From Desulfobacterales bacterium (GTDB lineage Bacteria; Desulfobacterota; Desulfobacteria; Desulfobacterales; Desulfobacteraceae): a stretch of 9,088 bases of DNA. The DNA lies in assembly GCA_022361095.1 (NCBI GenBank), contig JAKSBO010000984.1, forward strand, positions 1-9,088, given 5' to 3'. The notes below the pieces were generated by a model. It was not told the DNA's origin and did no database searches. It worked only from the letters and a program-made list of their open reading frames with translations. Positions 1 to 8,247 of the stretch are shown here, one piece after another. The translations under genes were made by a program, and so were the position numbers. Each line of letters starts with the position of its first letter. The stretch's first letter is position 1.

Positions 1-2318
1 ATATCAGATTCCGCAGTCTGTGCAACAGACCCAACGCTTCCCATGGAATATATTGCAAGGATACAGGGGTCCGGATGCCGGCGAATGATTATATTGGCAC
101 TGCCCAGGTATTGCCGGCCAACCCGCTCAGCCTCCCTGGACGGTAGATAATCGGCCACGCCGCAAGGGGCTGATGACGGGATCTTGCTGGTCTCCGGCAT
201 GGCAATATTCTCATGGAGCAATAGAGGCAGAAGCTGAAAAAAATCAGCCTGTTCGGACCTGAAGATGTCAAAGGCCGCCAAAAGGCTCAATTTATTCTGT
301 TTAAGAAATTTTGCCTGTCCGAAATGCACAAACTCACAGAAAATAAGCATATTTATTTCATCGGCCACCTTGGGGTCAATTCTTGGCAGATCATTAAAGC
401 TGAGTTGATGTTCCCGTTCATTATAATTCAGGTTCCGGGTACGCAGGTCCGTGGCCGCGTGCGATGCAAACCGGCAGAACCGGGCCCCGGCATTGGTGAA
501 ATCGGCCATGTGAAGCCAGGCATTGGCAAAGGAGATACCGGACAGTCGTGCATGGGCAAAAACAGCACAGGTCAAATAGGTTTCATTAAAGGAAGATTTT
601 GCAATGACGGCCTCGACAAACAGTCCATCGCTCATGTCTGCCCCGTTTAAATTACAATTATAAAAAGAGGCGTTTTGAAAACTGCACTGACTGAATTTTG
701 CATTTTGGGCAGATACATTAACAAAAACGGCATGATCAAAGCAGACTTGGTCAAACACCGCCTCATCCAGATTCATATTGTAAAACAGGGTACTTCGGCA
801 TATACCGCCTGACACATGAACACCTGTCATCACCGTATCAACAATCTGGGCATGGGTCAGATCAAGTACGGACCGGCTAAACTCCATTCCGGATAGATCC
901 AGGTCACGTATAACGGCCTTCCGGAGATCCAGATCCTGGGGAACAACCCGTTGCTCTAAATCATCCAGTCTTTTTTGGACCGGATCCCTGAGCACGAACT
1001 TAAAAAAGCCGGCCCCGGATTTCTTCTTGGGCAGTTGCGTGTGGAACGCCTTGAAAGGCGCGGCAATGCTTTTGCGTTCCCTGAGCAACAGATTCTGGGT
1101 TTTTGCCAGAAGCTTATCCACTTCCGACCGGGTCCGTTCCGAGCCGCAAATATCCATATTCTCTTTTAAAATCCTGACAACCCGTTCCGGACGCTTTTTG
1201 GTCATACCGAAGATGCATGCCAGGTTAACATCATAATTTGCCCCCTGATACGCGTTCTTGTGCAGGGCAATGTCCTGGAGCGCAAAAAATGCGAGCCTGG
1301 ACAACGCCGAAATTTCCATATGAATGATGGGAATAATGGAAGGGTACCTGTCTCGAACCATCTCCATGACCTTATGAAAGGGATACCTGCCGGTCACCAC
1401 AAGTGCCCTGAAAGCGCCGACGGCCTCATTGGTCTTGGCATTTTGAAATCGTTGAAGCACCGGTTCAAAAAGGTCCGGGTACTGCCCCAGCGATGAATTT
1501 TCAATCATACCGTATACTGCCATTCTGACCTTTTTTACGGTTTCCTGGGTTAACACTTTTTTAAAAATGTGTAAAGGCACCTTTGATCTCATCATTGAAA
1601 TGGCTTTAAGGCCTGCAATCCTGTCCCGGGGTTCCATGGACAAAAGCTCATTTTCCTCTATAAGTGAAGGGTTGCGCAACCCGGCATCAATATTATTTAG
1701 ATAAGGATCGACATCCCGTCCCCTGTCAAACAGCCCGGCATAGTACCAGGTCACGGCTTCACGCTGCTTAACGCCGGCCAGCACATGGCGGAACAGCCCG
1801 GCAAAGCGCAGACGGATGGCAGGGTCTGCCTGCAAATACTGGTCGGCAAAAAGCAAACGAAGCCGGTCATCCAGACCCTTGATACAATTTTTTATCACAT
1901 CCTGGGACACCCGCTCCAGGTAAGTGGCCTTAAAAGCAAAAAAGGCGCCGATACTTCCGATATTCATAAGGGCATTGATCAGAATGCTTTTATCTGAAAA
2001 TGCCATTTGCATAAAAATTTTGCGGTAAATCAGCGCAGCCCCTTGATACGCATCAGCCTGGGCCTGTTTTAACGGTTTATTTTCCAGCGGCGTTTCAATA
2101 TTCCGGCGAATGGCATAAGTCATTTCGCTTAAACTTTTTTTCCCTGCGTCTCTTAGCGGGTAATGGGTTGAAAAGACACTGTTTAAAATTGGCATAAGGC
2201 CCAGATATACGGGCAATTGTGGTGCCCGGAGAACCAGCTCTTCACGTTGCTGCCCATCAAGATTTTTCCAGTAATCATCAAAGGTTTGACGATCAAATTC
2301 AGGATTAAATTCATCCAT
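1..2318 (-). CDS. HEAT-like / pentapeptide-repeat / class I adenylate cyclase fusion protein (3' end missing)
   Basis: The reading frame is open for 772 codons from ATG 2318 to the left edge, with no stop or frameshift. Residues about 90-440 are alpha-helical with HEAT-like helix pairs (for example around residues 165-180, 230-250, 262-275 and 298-312). Residues about 463-619 are pentapeptide repeats. Residues about 680-772 match the start of class I adenylate cyclase (CyaA): LLPLLLHEN at 696-704 resembles LLPTLLHYH of E. coli CyaA, and YSMGSVGSVAQTAESD at 757-772 resembles YSMGSTSSVGQSCSSD. G760-S761 followed ten residues later by D772 fits the nucleotidyltransferase-fold pattern; by family alignment S761, S771 and D772 correspond to Ser103, Ser113 and Asp114 of E. 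coli. The second catalytic Asp lies outside the window. The likely reaction is ATP to cAMP and PPi. E. coli CyaA starts almost directly with this domain, so the roughly 690-residue extension is atypical. No signal peptide or membrane segment is evident. Start choice is open: ATG 2318 has GGGAG 13 nt upstream, while the in-frame ATG at 2345 (nine codons longer) has no Shine-Dalgarno sequence. The cyclase call rests on motifs; catalysis is inferred. Confidence 0.8.
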   Translation of the reverse strand, partial: MDEFNPEFDRQTFDDYWKNLDGQQREELVLRAPQLPVYLGLMPILNSVFSTHYPLRDAGKKSLSEMTYAIRRNIETPLENKPLKQAQADAYQGAALIYRKIFMQMAFSDKSILINALMNIGSIGAFFAFKATYLERVSQDVIKNCIKGLDDRLRLLFADQYLQADPAIRLRFAGLFRHVLAGVKQREAVTWYYAGLFDRGRDVDPYLNNIDAGLRNPSLIEENELLSMEPRDRIAGLKAISMMRSKVPLHIFKKVLTQETVKKVRMAVYGMIENSSLGQYPDLFEPVLQRFQNAKTNEAVGAFRALVVTGRYPFHKVMEMVRDRYPSIIPIIHMEISALSRLAFFALQDIALHKNAYQGANYDVNLACIFGMTKKRPERVVRILKENMDICGSERTRSEVDKLLAKTQNLLLRERKSIAAPFKAFHTQLPKKKSGAGFFKFVLRDPVQKRLDDLEQRVVPQDLDLRKAVIRDLDLSGMEFSRSVLDLTHAQIVDTVMTGVHVSGGICRSTLFYNMNLDEAVFDQVCFDHAVFVNVSAQNAKFSQCSFQNASFYNCNLNGADMSDGLFVEAVIAKSSFNETYLTCAVFAHARLSGISFANAWLHMADFTNAGARFCRFASHAATDLRTRNLNYNEREHQLSFNDLPRIDPKVADEINMLIFCEFVHFGQAKFLKQNKLSLLAAFDIFRSEQADFFQLLPLLLHENIAMPETSKIPSSAPCGVADYLPSREAERVGRQYLGSANIIIRRHPDPCILAIYSMGSVGSVAQTAESD
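462..932 (-). repeat. Pentapeptide-repeat array inside the cyclase fusion protein
   Basis: This segment encodes residues about 463-619. A large hydrophobic residue recurs every fifth position. One register runs L465, I470, L475, F480, L485, A490. After a slip, a second register runs unbroken from F512 to F617 (F512, L517, F522, F527, F532, A537, F542, F547, F552, L557, M562, F567, I572, F577, L582, F587, L592, F597, L602, F607, A612, F617), with A, C, S or N often two residues before. This is the signature of a right-handed quadrilateral beta-helix, here about 28 rungs' worth of pentads. The repeats are degenerate at the DNA level, so this is an old protein repeat and not a recent tandem duplication. 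Confidence 0.85.
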
Positions 2319-2477
2319 ACCGCTGCGCCAACTCCCGTATTTCATTTTTTTTGAAAATTTTATGCCATGGCAGGCTGTATTTTAATCAAAATCTGGTATA
2401 TAATTTAGGTTTGATTAAAAATTTCGATACAAGCTTCAATATTGCTTTAGTATTGTATATCATACCAGAATCACTTT
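2319..2477. promoter_or_regulatory. Divergent intergenic region with inverted repeat and TATAAT box
   Basis: This AT-rich spacer separates the divergent cyclase-fusion gene and parE, and no gene fits in it. TTTTAATCAAA at 2380-2390 and TTTGATTAAAA at 2410-2420 form a perfect 11-bp inverted repeat, 30 bp centre to centre (about three helical turns). A perfect TATAAT (2399-2404, plus strand) sits in the 19-bp spacer, but no good -35 lies 16-18 bp upstream of it. A second, weaker option for parE is TTGATT (2411-2416) with TTCAAT (2435-2440), spacer 18. On the minus strand a TAAAAT-like box overlaps the left arm of the repeat. The inverted repeat is the natural place for a dimeric regulator controlling one or both genes; no specific regulator can be named. 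parE has no recognisable Shine-Dalgarno sequence before its ATG. Confidence 0.4.
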
Positions 2478-4493
2478 ATGAACTTATTTGATGGCAGAAC
2501 ACAGGACAAGACCGCGGACCAGGGGTATGACGCCGGATCCATAGAGGTGCTCAAAGGCCTTGACCCGGTCAAACGCAGACCCGGCATGTACACGGACACA
2601 TCAAGTCCGGATCACCTGGCCTTTGAAGTTATTGACAACAGTGTGGACGAGGCCATTGCAGGTTTTGCCGCACGCATTGATGTTACCCTGACACAGGACA
2701 ACAGGATAATCGTATCGGACAACGGCCGGGGAATGCCCGTGGACATCCACCCCCAGGAAGGCATTTCCGGTGTTGAACTGATCATGACCAAGCTGCATGC
2801 AGGCGCCAAATTCTCAAACAAAGACTATGCCTTTTCCGGCGGCCTTCACGGTGTGGGGGTTTCCGTGGTCAACGCCCTGTCCATTCATCTGTGCATTGAA
2901 ATCTGCCGGGACAAAAAGCGCTACACCATTGAATTTGAAAACGGCGCTAAAACAAAAGACCTGAAAGAGGCCGGTAACGCTGCCGGCACCGGAACCACCC
3001 TGGAGTTCAAACCGGACCCGGCCTATTTTGACACAGATCAATTCAATGTAACCCTTATCCGTGCGGCCCTTAAATCCAAGGCCGTGCTCTGCCGGGGGCT
3101 GACCACCACCTTTACTGTTGAACAAACCGGGGAAACCGACACCTGGCATTACGACCAGGGCCTGGATCAGTATCTTAAAGAGATGCTCCGGAGCACCAAC
3201 ACCCTTTTTCCGGACCCGTTCACCGGGTCTGCCGACAGCGATGAATTAAAGGCTGTATGGGCGGTGAACTGGGGGCAGGAAGAGCGGCTTGATATTGAGG
3301 AGAGTTATGTCAATCTGATTCCCACAAAACTTGGCGGCACCCATGTAAACGGATTCAGATCCGGTTTGCTGGAGTCTGTTAAAGAGTTCTGCAAATTTCG
3401 AAACCTTTTGCCCAAAGGCGTGTTTCTCACCCCCGAAGATATTTGGCACAATGTCGGATATGTATTGTCCGTCAAACTTGTGGAAGCCCAGTTTTCAAGC
3501 CAGACCAAAGAACGGCTCTCTTCACGGCACTGTGCCGGCCTTGTGAACATTCAAGTCCGGGACGCGTTCAGTCTATGGCTGAACCAGAACGTGGCCCTGG
3601 GCGAAGCCCTTGCCCGGGCAGCCATTGAAAACGCCAGAAACCGTGAAAGAAAACGCAAAAAAGTATCCCTCAAAACCCGGACCAGCGGCGCCGCTTTGCC
3701 GGCCAAACTGTCAGACTGCACCAGTGACGACCAAAGCCAGCGGGAGCTTTTTTTTGTGGAGGGCGACTCTGCCGGCGGTTCGGCAAAGCAGGCCAGGGAC
3801 AGGCGCTTTCAAGCGATCATGCCCCTGCGGGGAAAAATCCTGAATACCTGGGATTTAAACGCGTCGGCCATACTTGACTCCAAGGAGATCCGGGATATCT
3901 CCCAGGTTCTCGGCGTGATGCCCGGATCAACAGACATTTCCAAACTGCGCTACAACAAATTGTGTATTCTGGCAGATGCGGACTCGGACGGCCTGCATAT
4001 TGCGACACTTTTATGCGCACTTTTTCTAAGGCACTTTCCCGAAGTGGTGCGCCAAGGCCATGTGTTTGTGGCCATGCCCCCCCTTTACCGGATTGACATG
4101 GGCAAAGAGGTCTTTTATGCCCTGGATGATTCAGAACGAAACGCCATTACCAAGCGGCTGGGCCGCAGGAAAAAACCGGGAAAAATAAATATCCAGCGTT
4201 TTAAAGGTTTAGGAGAGATGAACCCGCTCCAGCTTCGGGAGACGACCATTGCCCCGGACTCCCGGCGCCTGGTTCAACTGACGGTCACGGACCAGTCAGA
4301 TGCCGGAGAACAAAAAAACGACCTGCCCGGGGAGAACGATGTACCACCATCCCCCCCATCTGAAAGCGAAAAATCCCCGGACGCTCTAATAAAAGATGAT
4401 GTATTTCAGGTCATGGACATGCTTTTGAGCAAAAAAAGGGCCCGGGACCGGAAACGCTGGATTGAAACCCATGGAGTAATCAAAGAGATTTAA
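2478..4493 (+). CDS. parE: DNA topoisomerase IV subunit B (ParE)
   Basis: This is the ATPase and TOPRIM subunit of topoisomerase IV, which with ParC decatenates replicated chromosomes and relaxes supercoils. The 671 residues align along their length with E. coli ParE (630). The GHKL ATPase fold shows E50 and N54 in [17 protein letters not shown] at 81-87, GGLHGVG at 121-127 and the transducer lysine K344 in QTKERLSS. The TOPRIM domain shows [13 protein letters not shown] from E428, the metal ligands in DADSDG at 500-505, and [11 protein letters not shown] from 573. [19 protein letters not shown] is the ParE form; GyrB has a DADVDGSHIRTLL-type sequence, so this is not gyrase. The extra length lies partly at the N-terminus (about 10 residues) and mainly in a Pro/Ser/acidic insert at about 607-640, before the conserved [13 protein letters not shown] helix. 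The start at 2478 is the only one that keeps the N-terminus: an in-frame TAG lies at 2448-2450 and no other start codon lies between. It lacks a clear ribosome binding site. Confidence 0.97.
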   Translation: MNLFDGRTQDKTADQGYDAGSIEVLKGLDPVKRRPGMYTDTSSPDHLAFEVIDNSVDEAIAGFAARIDVTLTQDNRIIVSDNGRGMPVDIHPQEGISGVELIMTKLHAGAKFSNKDYAFSGGLHGVGVSVVNALSIHLCIEICRDKKRYTIEFENGAKTKDLKEAGNAAGTGTTLEFKPDPAYFDTDQFNVTLIRAALKSKAVLCRGLTTTFTVEQTGETDTWHYDQGLDQYLKEMLRSTNTLFPDPFTGSADSDELKAVWAVNWGQEERLDIEESYVNLIPTKLGGTHVNGFRSGLLESVKEFCKFRNLLPKGVFLTPEDIWHNVGYVLSVKLVEAQFSSQTKERLSSRHCAGLVNIQVRDAFSLWLNQNVALGEALARAAIENARNRERKRKKVSLKTRTSGAALPAKLSDCTSDDQSQRELFFVEGDSAGGSAKQARDRRFQAIMPLRGKILNTWDLNASAILDSKEIRDISQVLGVMPGSTDISKLRYNKLCILADADSDGLHIATLLCALFLRHFPEVVRQGHVFVAMPPLYRIDMGKEVFYALDDSERNAITKRLGRRKKPGKINIQRFKGLGEMNPLQLRETTIAPDSRRLVQLTVTDQSDAGEQKNDLPGENDVPPSPPSESEKSPDALIKDDVFQVMDMLLSKKRARDRKRWIETHGVIKEI

Positions 4494-4498
4494 TACGC

Positions 4499-6781
4499 AT
4501 GACCCAGACCCCAATTTCCCGTGCTGAAGAATTTGAACGCCAACCCTTCCAGGAGTTTACCCGGAACGCGTACCTGAACTACTCCATGTACGTCATTTTA
4601 GACCGGGCCCTGCCCCATATCGGTGACGGCCTCAAACCTGTCCAGCGCAGAATCATATACTCCATGAGCCAGCTTGGGCTCTCATCCACTGCCAAATTCA
4701 AAAAATCGGCCAGAACCGTGGGCGATGTCCTGGGTAAATTTCACCCCCATGGAGATACGGCCTGTTACGAAGCCATGGTCCTGATGGCCCAGCCGTTTTC
4801 TTTAAGGTACCCCCTGGTGGACGGACAGGGCAACTGGGGTGACCCCAATGACCCCAAGTCCTTTGCAGCCATGCGTTACACCGAATCAAGACTGTCCAGG
4901 TATGCAAAAATCCTTTTGGACGAACTGGAACAGGGCACGGTGAATTGGGTGCCGAATTTTGACGGCACCCTTGAAGAACCCTCCCTGATGCCGGCCCGGC
5001 TGCCCAATATCCTGCTCAACGGCACCACCGGCATCGCCGTAGGCATGGCCACCTCCATCCCCCCCCATAACCTAAGGGAAGTGGCAAAGGCCTTGATCTT
5101 TCTCATTGAAAACCCAAATGCCCACACCAGCGATTTGTGCAAATTCGTTAAAGGCCCGGATTTTCCCACACAAGCTGAAATCATAACGCCTGCAGATGAA
5201 ATCAGCGACACCTATAAAAAAGGCAAAGGGCGCGTAAAAATGCGGGCCCGGTATATTATAGAGGATGGGGAACTGGTATTCACGGCCCTTCCCTATCATG
5301 CGTCCACTGAAAAAATCTACGAGCAGATCGCCGCCCAAATCAGTGCCAAAAAACTGCCCATGGTGGCGGATCTGCGGGATGAATCCGACCACGAGGAGCC
5401 CACACGGCTGGTGGTGATGCCACGGTCAAACCGCGTGGATCTTGACGCCCTGGCAGCCCACCTGTTTGCCACGACAGATCTTGAAAAATCATTCTCAATC
5501 AACATGAACATGATCGGCCTTGACGGCCGGCCAGGGGTAAAAAACCTTAAAGAGACCCTGAATGAATGGCTTGAATTTAGAAAAGCCGTCATTGAAAAAA
5601 AATTTCGCTTCCGCCTGGAAAAAATTATCAACCGGCTGCATATCCTGGAAGGCTTTAAAACCGTTTACCTCAACCTGGATCAGGTGATTGAGATCATACG
5701 CAAGGCAGATGATCCAGCCAAAAAACTGATGGAGACATTCGGCCTGTCCGAAATCCAGGTCAAGGCTGTTCTGGAAATCCGGTTGCGTCAGCTGGCCAGA
5801 ATGGAAGAGATCAAAATCACCGGGGAGATGGCCGCGCTTTCCAAAGAAAAGGCGTACCTGGATAACCTATTGAGCTCGCCTAAGGCATTTAAAGCGTTTA
5901 TGATCAAAGAAATTAAAGATGACGCCAAAAATTTTGGAGACAAACGCAGATCCCCCATCAAAAAACGCAAGGAGGCCGAAGCGTTCTCGGTTACCGATGT
6001 TATTGATGTGGAGCCTGTCACCATTATTCTCTCCGCCAATGGATGGATACGGACAGCAAAAGGCCATGACATAGACCCTGGAAACGTAAAATTCAGGACA
6101 GGGGATCACCTGCTGTGTCATTTGCGCACCCGATCGGACAAACCCATTGCACTCATAGATACTTCGGGCCGGGCGTATACCTTGTTCTCCCACACCCTCC
6201 CCTCGGCCAGGGGAAACGGTGAACCCGTCACAGGACATCTCACCCTGGCCCCGGATACCGGCATATACACCATGTTTGCCGCCGAAGATGAAGATCTGTT
6301 TCTCAACGGGGCTGACAACGGGTATGGATATATTATCAAATTCAGTGATTTTTTAACCAATTTTAAAAACGGAAAGGCAGTCATTACCTTATCCCAAAAT
6401 GATCTGCCCATGACACCACTTCCCATACCGGATGTCAATTCCGACAACATTGCCGCAATTACCACCGGCGGCAGGATGCTGATCTTTCCGGCCAACCAGT
6501 TGCCCCGCCTGAAAAAGGGAAAAGGCAACAAAATGATCCATATTCCGGCTGCCGGCAAAAGCAAAAACAAGCCCGAAAAGCTTAAGTTTCTAAAAATATT
6601 GCCTTTAAATTCAAATCTTGTTATATATTCGGGCAAACATCTCTTGCGGCTGACACCGGGCAACCAGCAGGATTACACAAGCACAAGGGGGCGGCGGGGA
6701 AAATTGCTTCCCCGTGGATACAGAAAGGTTGATGAAATTGAGATTATCCCCATACGGCCGGCGATAGATGATAGGGATTAA
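4499..6781 (+). CDS. parC: DNA topoisomerase IV subunit A (ParC)
   Basis: This is the DNA breakage-reunion subunit of topoisomerase IV, partner of the ParE encoded just upstream. The 760 residues match E. coli ParC (752) from end to end. The winged-helix region has [17 protein letters not shown] at 70-86 and the catalytic R126-Y127 in AAMRYTES; Y127 forms the covalent 5'-phosphotyrosyl link to DNA. The tower and coiled-coil run to about residue 490 ([12 protein letters not shown] at 174-185, LRDESDHE from 292, [11 protein letters not shown] from 335). Residues about 500-748 are the C-terminal beta-pinwheel, with [16 protein letters not shown] and [11 protein letters not shown]. The GyrA box (QRRGGKG) is absent, which supports ParC over GyrA. 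The quinolone-region positions equivalent to E. coli Ser80 and Glu84 are T87 and E91. The start lies 5 nt after the parE stop, with only a weak AAGAG 11 nt upstream, so translational coupling to parE is likely. The stop overlaps the next start by one base. Confidence 0.97.
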   Translation: MTQTPISRAEEFERQPFQEFTRNAYLNYSMYVILDRALPHIGDGLKPVQRRIIYSMSQLGLSSTAKFKKSARTVGDVLGKFHPHGDTACYEAMVLMAQPFSLRYPLVDGQGNWGDPNDPKSFAAMRYTESRLSRYAKILLDELEQGTVNWVPNFDGTLEEPSLMPARLPNILLNGTTGIAVGMATSIPPHNLREVAKALIFLIENPNAHTSDLCKFVKGPDFPTQAEIITPADEISDTYKKGKGRVKMRARYIIEDGELVFTALPYHASTEKIYEQIAAQISAKKLPMVADLRDESDHEEPTRLVVMPRSNRVDLDALAAHLFATTDLEKSFSINMNMIGLDGRPGVKNLKETLNEWLEFRKAVIEKKFRFRLEKIINRLHILEGFKTVYLNLDQVIEIIRKADDPAKKLMETFGLSEIQVKAVLEIRLRQLARMEEIKITGEMAALSKEKAYLDNLLSSPKAFKAFMIKEIKDDAKNFGDKRRSPIKKRKEAEAFSVTDVIDVEPVTIILSANGWIRTAKGHDIDPGNVKFRTGDHLLCHLRTRSDKPIALIDTSGRAYTLFSHTLPSARGNGEPVTGHLTLAPDTGIYTMFAAEDEDLFLNGADNGYGYIIKFSDFLTNFKNGKAVITLSQNDLPMTPLPIPDVNSDNIAAITTGGRMLIFPANQLPRLKKGKGNKMIHIPAAGKSKNKPEKLKFLKILPLNSNLVIYSGKHLLRLTPGNQQDYTSTRGRRGKLLPRGYRKVDEIEIIPIRPAIDDRD

Positions 6782-8172
6782 TGAAATCATTTTTAACTAA
6801 ACATTTTATACTGTTATCCCTGGTTATTGTAACCTTGGGACTTGTAAGATTTTGCGTGCTCATTGACCACCAGGAAATCGGCAATACCCTGAATACGGTG
6901 GAAAAGATACGTAAAAGCGGAAAGTTGAGGCTGATCACCGACAGGGCGATCAACACCTACTATCTGTACAATAATACCCCCATGGGCTTTGAGTACGATC
7001 TGGCTTGTGAGTTTGCCAAGTTCATGAATGTTGAACTTGATGTCATCACACCCGGCTGGAACAACATGTTCTCATATCTTAAACAGGGCAAAGGCGACTT
7101 TATTTCAGCAGGAATTTCCATCACGGCCCCGCGCCTGGAATATGTAGATTTTTCCATTCCCTACATGACCATTCAGCAGCGCATTATCCACCATAACCTT
7201 ATCTTTAACCCCAAAGAAATTAAAGACATGGGGTCCAGGATTTTTCATGTCAGGCGGGGGACAGCCTACCATTACAGGCTGGCAGATATAAAAGCGTCAG
7301 GGGTACCGTTCGAGTATGTGCTGCATAACAACATCCCCACCGAAGAGCTCATCGGCATGGTAAATGACAGGGAAATTAAATTCACCATTGCCAACTCCAA
7401 CATCGCCCTGCTCTGCCGGCGCTTTTTTCCGGACATACGGATCGGTACACCCATTCAGGAGCGTGAATCCCTGGCCTGGGCAGTGCGTAAAAACGATCAT
7501 GAGATGCTCAAGCAGCTCAACAAATTTTTTCTTCATGCCAGCAGCACCGGCATCCTGAAACGAATCACGACCAAATATTATGGCAATATCGACGATTTTG
7601 ACACCTATGAGCTGAAAAAATTCCATGACCGCATAAGCAGCCGGCTGCCCAAATATAAAGACGTAATCAAGACGGAATCAGCCAAACACGGATTTGACTG
7701 GCGCCTGATCGCGGCCATTGTATACCAGGAATCCCACTTTGACCCGAATGCAAAAAGTTACACCAATGTTTACGGATTGATGCAGGTCACCGAAATAACC
7801 GCAAGGGAAATGGGCATCAAAAACCGAAAGGATCCCCAGCAAAGCATTCGCGCCGGCATAAAATACCTGGCATTGATGTACAAACGGTTTGATTTCATAA
7901 AAGATGAGTCCCAGCGGTTGTTGTTTGCCCTGGCAAGTTACAATGTCGGATATGGGCACGTCAAAGACGCCATAAGCCTGGCAAAGCAAAAGGGATACGA
8001 CCCCTATACCTGGAAAGGGATCAAGGCGACACTTCCTTTATTGGCCCAGGAAAAATACTATAACCAAACAAAATACGGATATGCCCGGGGCTGGGAACCG
8101 GTTCAATATGTGGAGCGTATCCGGACATATTTCGATATTCTCAGACAAAAAAAAGCGGCCATGGCCGGATAA
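6781..8172 (+). CDS. mltF: Membrane-bound lytic murein transglycosylase F (MltF)
   Basis: This periplasmic enzyme cleaves the MurNAc-GlcNAc bond of peptidoglycan with formation of 1,6-anhydroMurNAc. The 463 residues have the two-domain MltF layout. After a short basic N-terminus, residues about 8-28 are hydrophobic (signal sequence or anchor; no lipobox). Residues about 45-268 form a solute-binding-protein family 3 fold (GFEYDLACEFAKFMNVELDV, DFISAGISITAPRLEYVDFS), which in MltF acts as a regulatory domain. Residues about 299-420 are the goose-lysozyme/SLT domain: the catalytic glutamate is E317 in AAIVYQESHFDP, followed by YGLMQVT at 331-337, LASYNVGYGHV from 384 and YGYARGWE from 432. It resembles E. 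coli MltF (518 residues) but lacks most of the latter's C-terminal tail. The ATG shares its A with the parC stop (TAATG), and AGGGA lies 3 nt upstream, so it is coupled to parC. The position suggests co-expression of wall remodelling with chromosome decatenation. Confidence 0.94.
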   Translation: MKSFLTKHFILLSLVIVTLGLVRFCVLIDHQEIGNTLNTVEKIRKSGKLRLITDRAINTYYLYNNTPMGFEYDLACEFAKFMNVELDVITPGWNNMFSYLKQGKGDFISAGISITAPRLEYVDFSIPYMTIQQRIIHHNLIFNPKEIKDMGSRIFHVRRGTAYHYRLADIKASGVPFEYVLHNNIPTEELIGMVNDREIKFTIANSNIALLCRRFFPDIRIGTPIQERESLAWAVRKNDHEMLKQLNKFFLHASSTGILKRITTKYYGNIDDFDTYELKKFHDRISSRLPKYKDVIKTESAKHGFDWRLIAAIVYQESHFDPNAKSYTNVYGLMQVTEITAREMGIKNRKDPQQSIRAGIKYLALMYKRFDFIKDESQRLLFALASYNVGYGHVKDAISLAKQKGYDPYTWKGIKATLPLLAQEKYYNQTKYGYARGWEPVQYVERIRTYFDILRQKKAAMAG

Positions 8173-8192
8173 AAAAGCTGTGGCCGGCTTTT
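8151..8192 (+). terminator. Terminator-like bulged hairpin spanning the mltF stop
   Basis: The left arm AAAAGCGGCCA (8151-8161) pairs with the right arm TGGCCGGCTTTT (8181-8192) over 11 bp with one extra base on the right. The GC core is flanked by an A-tract and a T-tract, the form of an intrinsic terminator. The 19-nt loop contains the mltF stop codon (8170-8172). The T-tract is only four bases long and lies within the stem, so termination may be partial. Two alternative folds compete: a 12-bp palindrome CGGCCATGGCCG (8156-8167) and a smaller AAAAGC/GCTTTT hairpin (8173-8178 with 8187-8192). Confidence 0.45.
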
Positions 8193-8203
8193 AATACATA
8201 TCA

Positions 8204-8247
8204 ATCTGCAGTGCGTTAAAAAAAATTCATCTAGGTGCATTGCAGAT
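8204..8247 (+). repeat. 11-bp inverted repeat / hairpin in the RNase E/G leader
   Basis: ATCTGCAGTGC (8204-8214) and GCATTGCAGAT (8237-8247) pair over 11 bp in RNA, with one G-U pair and a 22-nt A-rich loop. The hairpin lies in the 119-nt gap after mltF and 44 nt before the RNase E/G start. No T-tract follows it, so it does not look like a terminator. It could be a structured 5' leader element of the ribonuclease gene; E. coli rne is known to be autoregulated through hairpins in its 5' UTR. No confident promoter was found in this gap, although a TATAAC lies at 8269-8274 without a matching -35. Confidence 0.4.

Noticed and set aside
324..1997. Several plus-strand open frames of 64-108 codons (for example 324-650, 1260-1496, 1785-1997)
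   Set aside because: All lie antisense to the long minus-strand cyclase-fusion frame, which has recognisable domains. They show no family motifs or convincing ribosome binding sites.
2380..2420. Reading the parE upstream repeat as a CRP or FNR box
   Set aside because: The half-sites are in everted order and 30 bp apart; CRP needs TGTGA-N6-TCACA and FNR needs TTGAT-N4-ATCAA. Neither is present.
4757..4759. Calling a quinolone-resistance mutation in ParC
   Set aside because: Thr at this site is found naturally in type II topoisomerases and Glu91 is intact; resistance cannot be inferred.
6118..6663. Minus-strand frame of 181 codons opposite parC
   Set aside because: It lies wholly opposite the conserved ParC C-terminal domain, shows no recognisable motif, and is the type of shadow frame expected on the reverse strand of a long gene.
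2478..6781. Possible gyrB-gyrA identity of the topoisomerase pair
   Set aside because: The TOPRIM sequence is the ParE form ([17 protein letters not shown]), and the A subunit lacks the GyrA box and aligns with ParC throughout.
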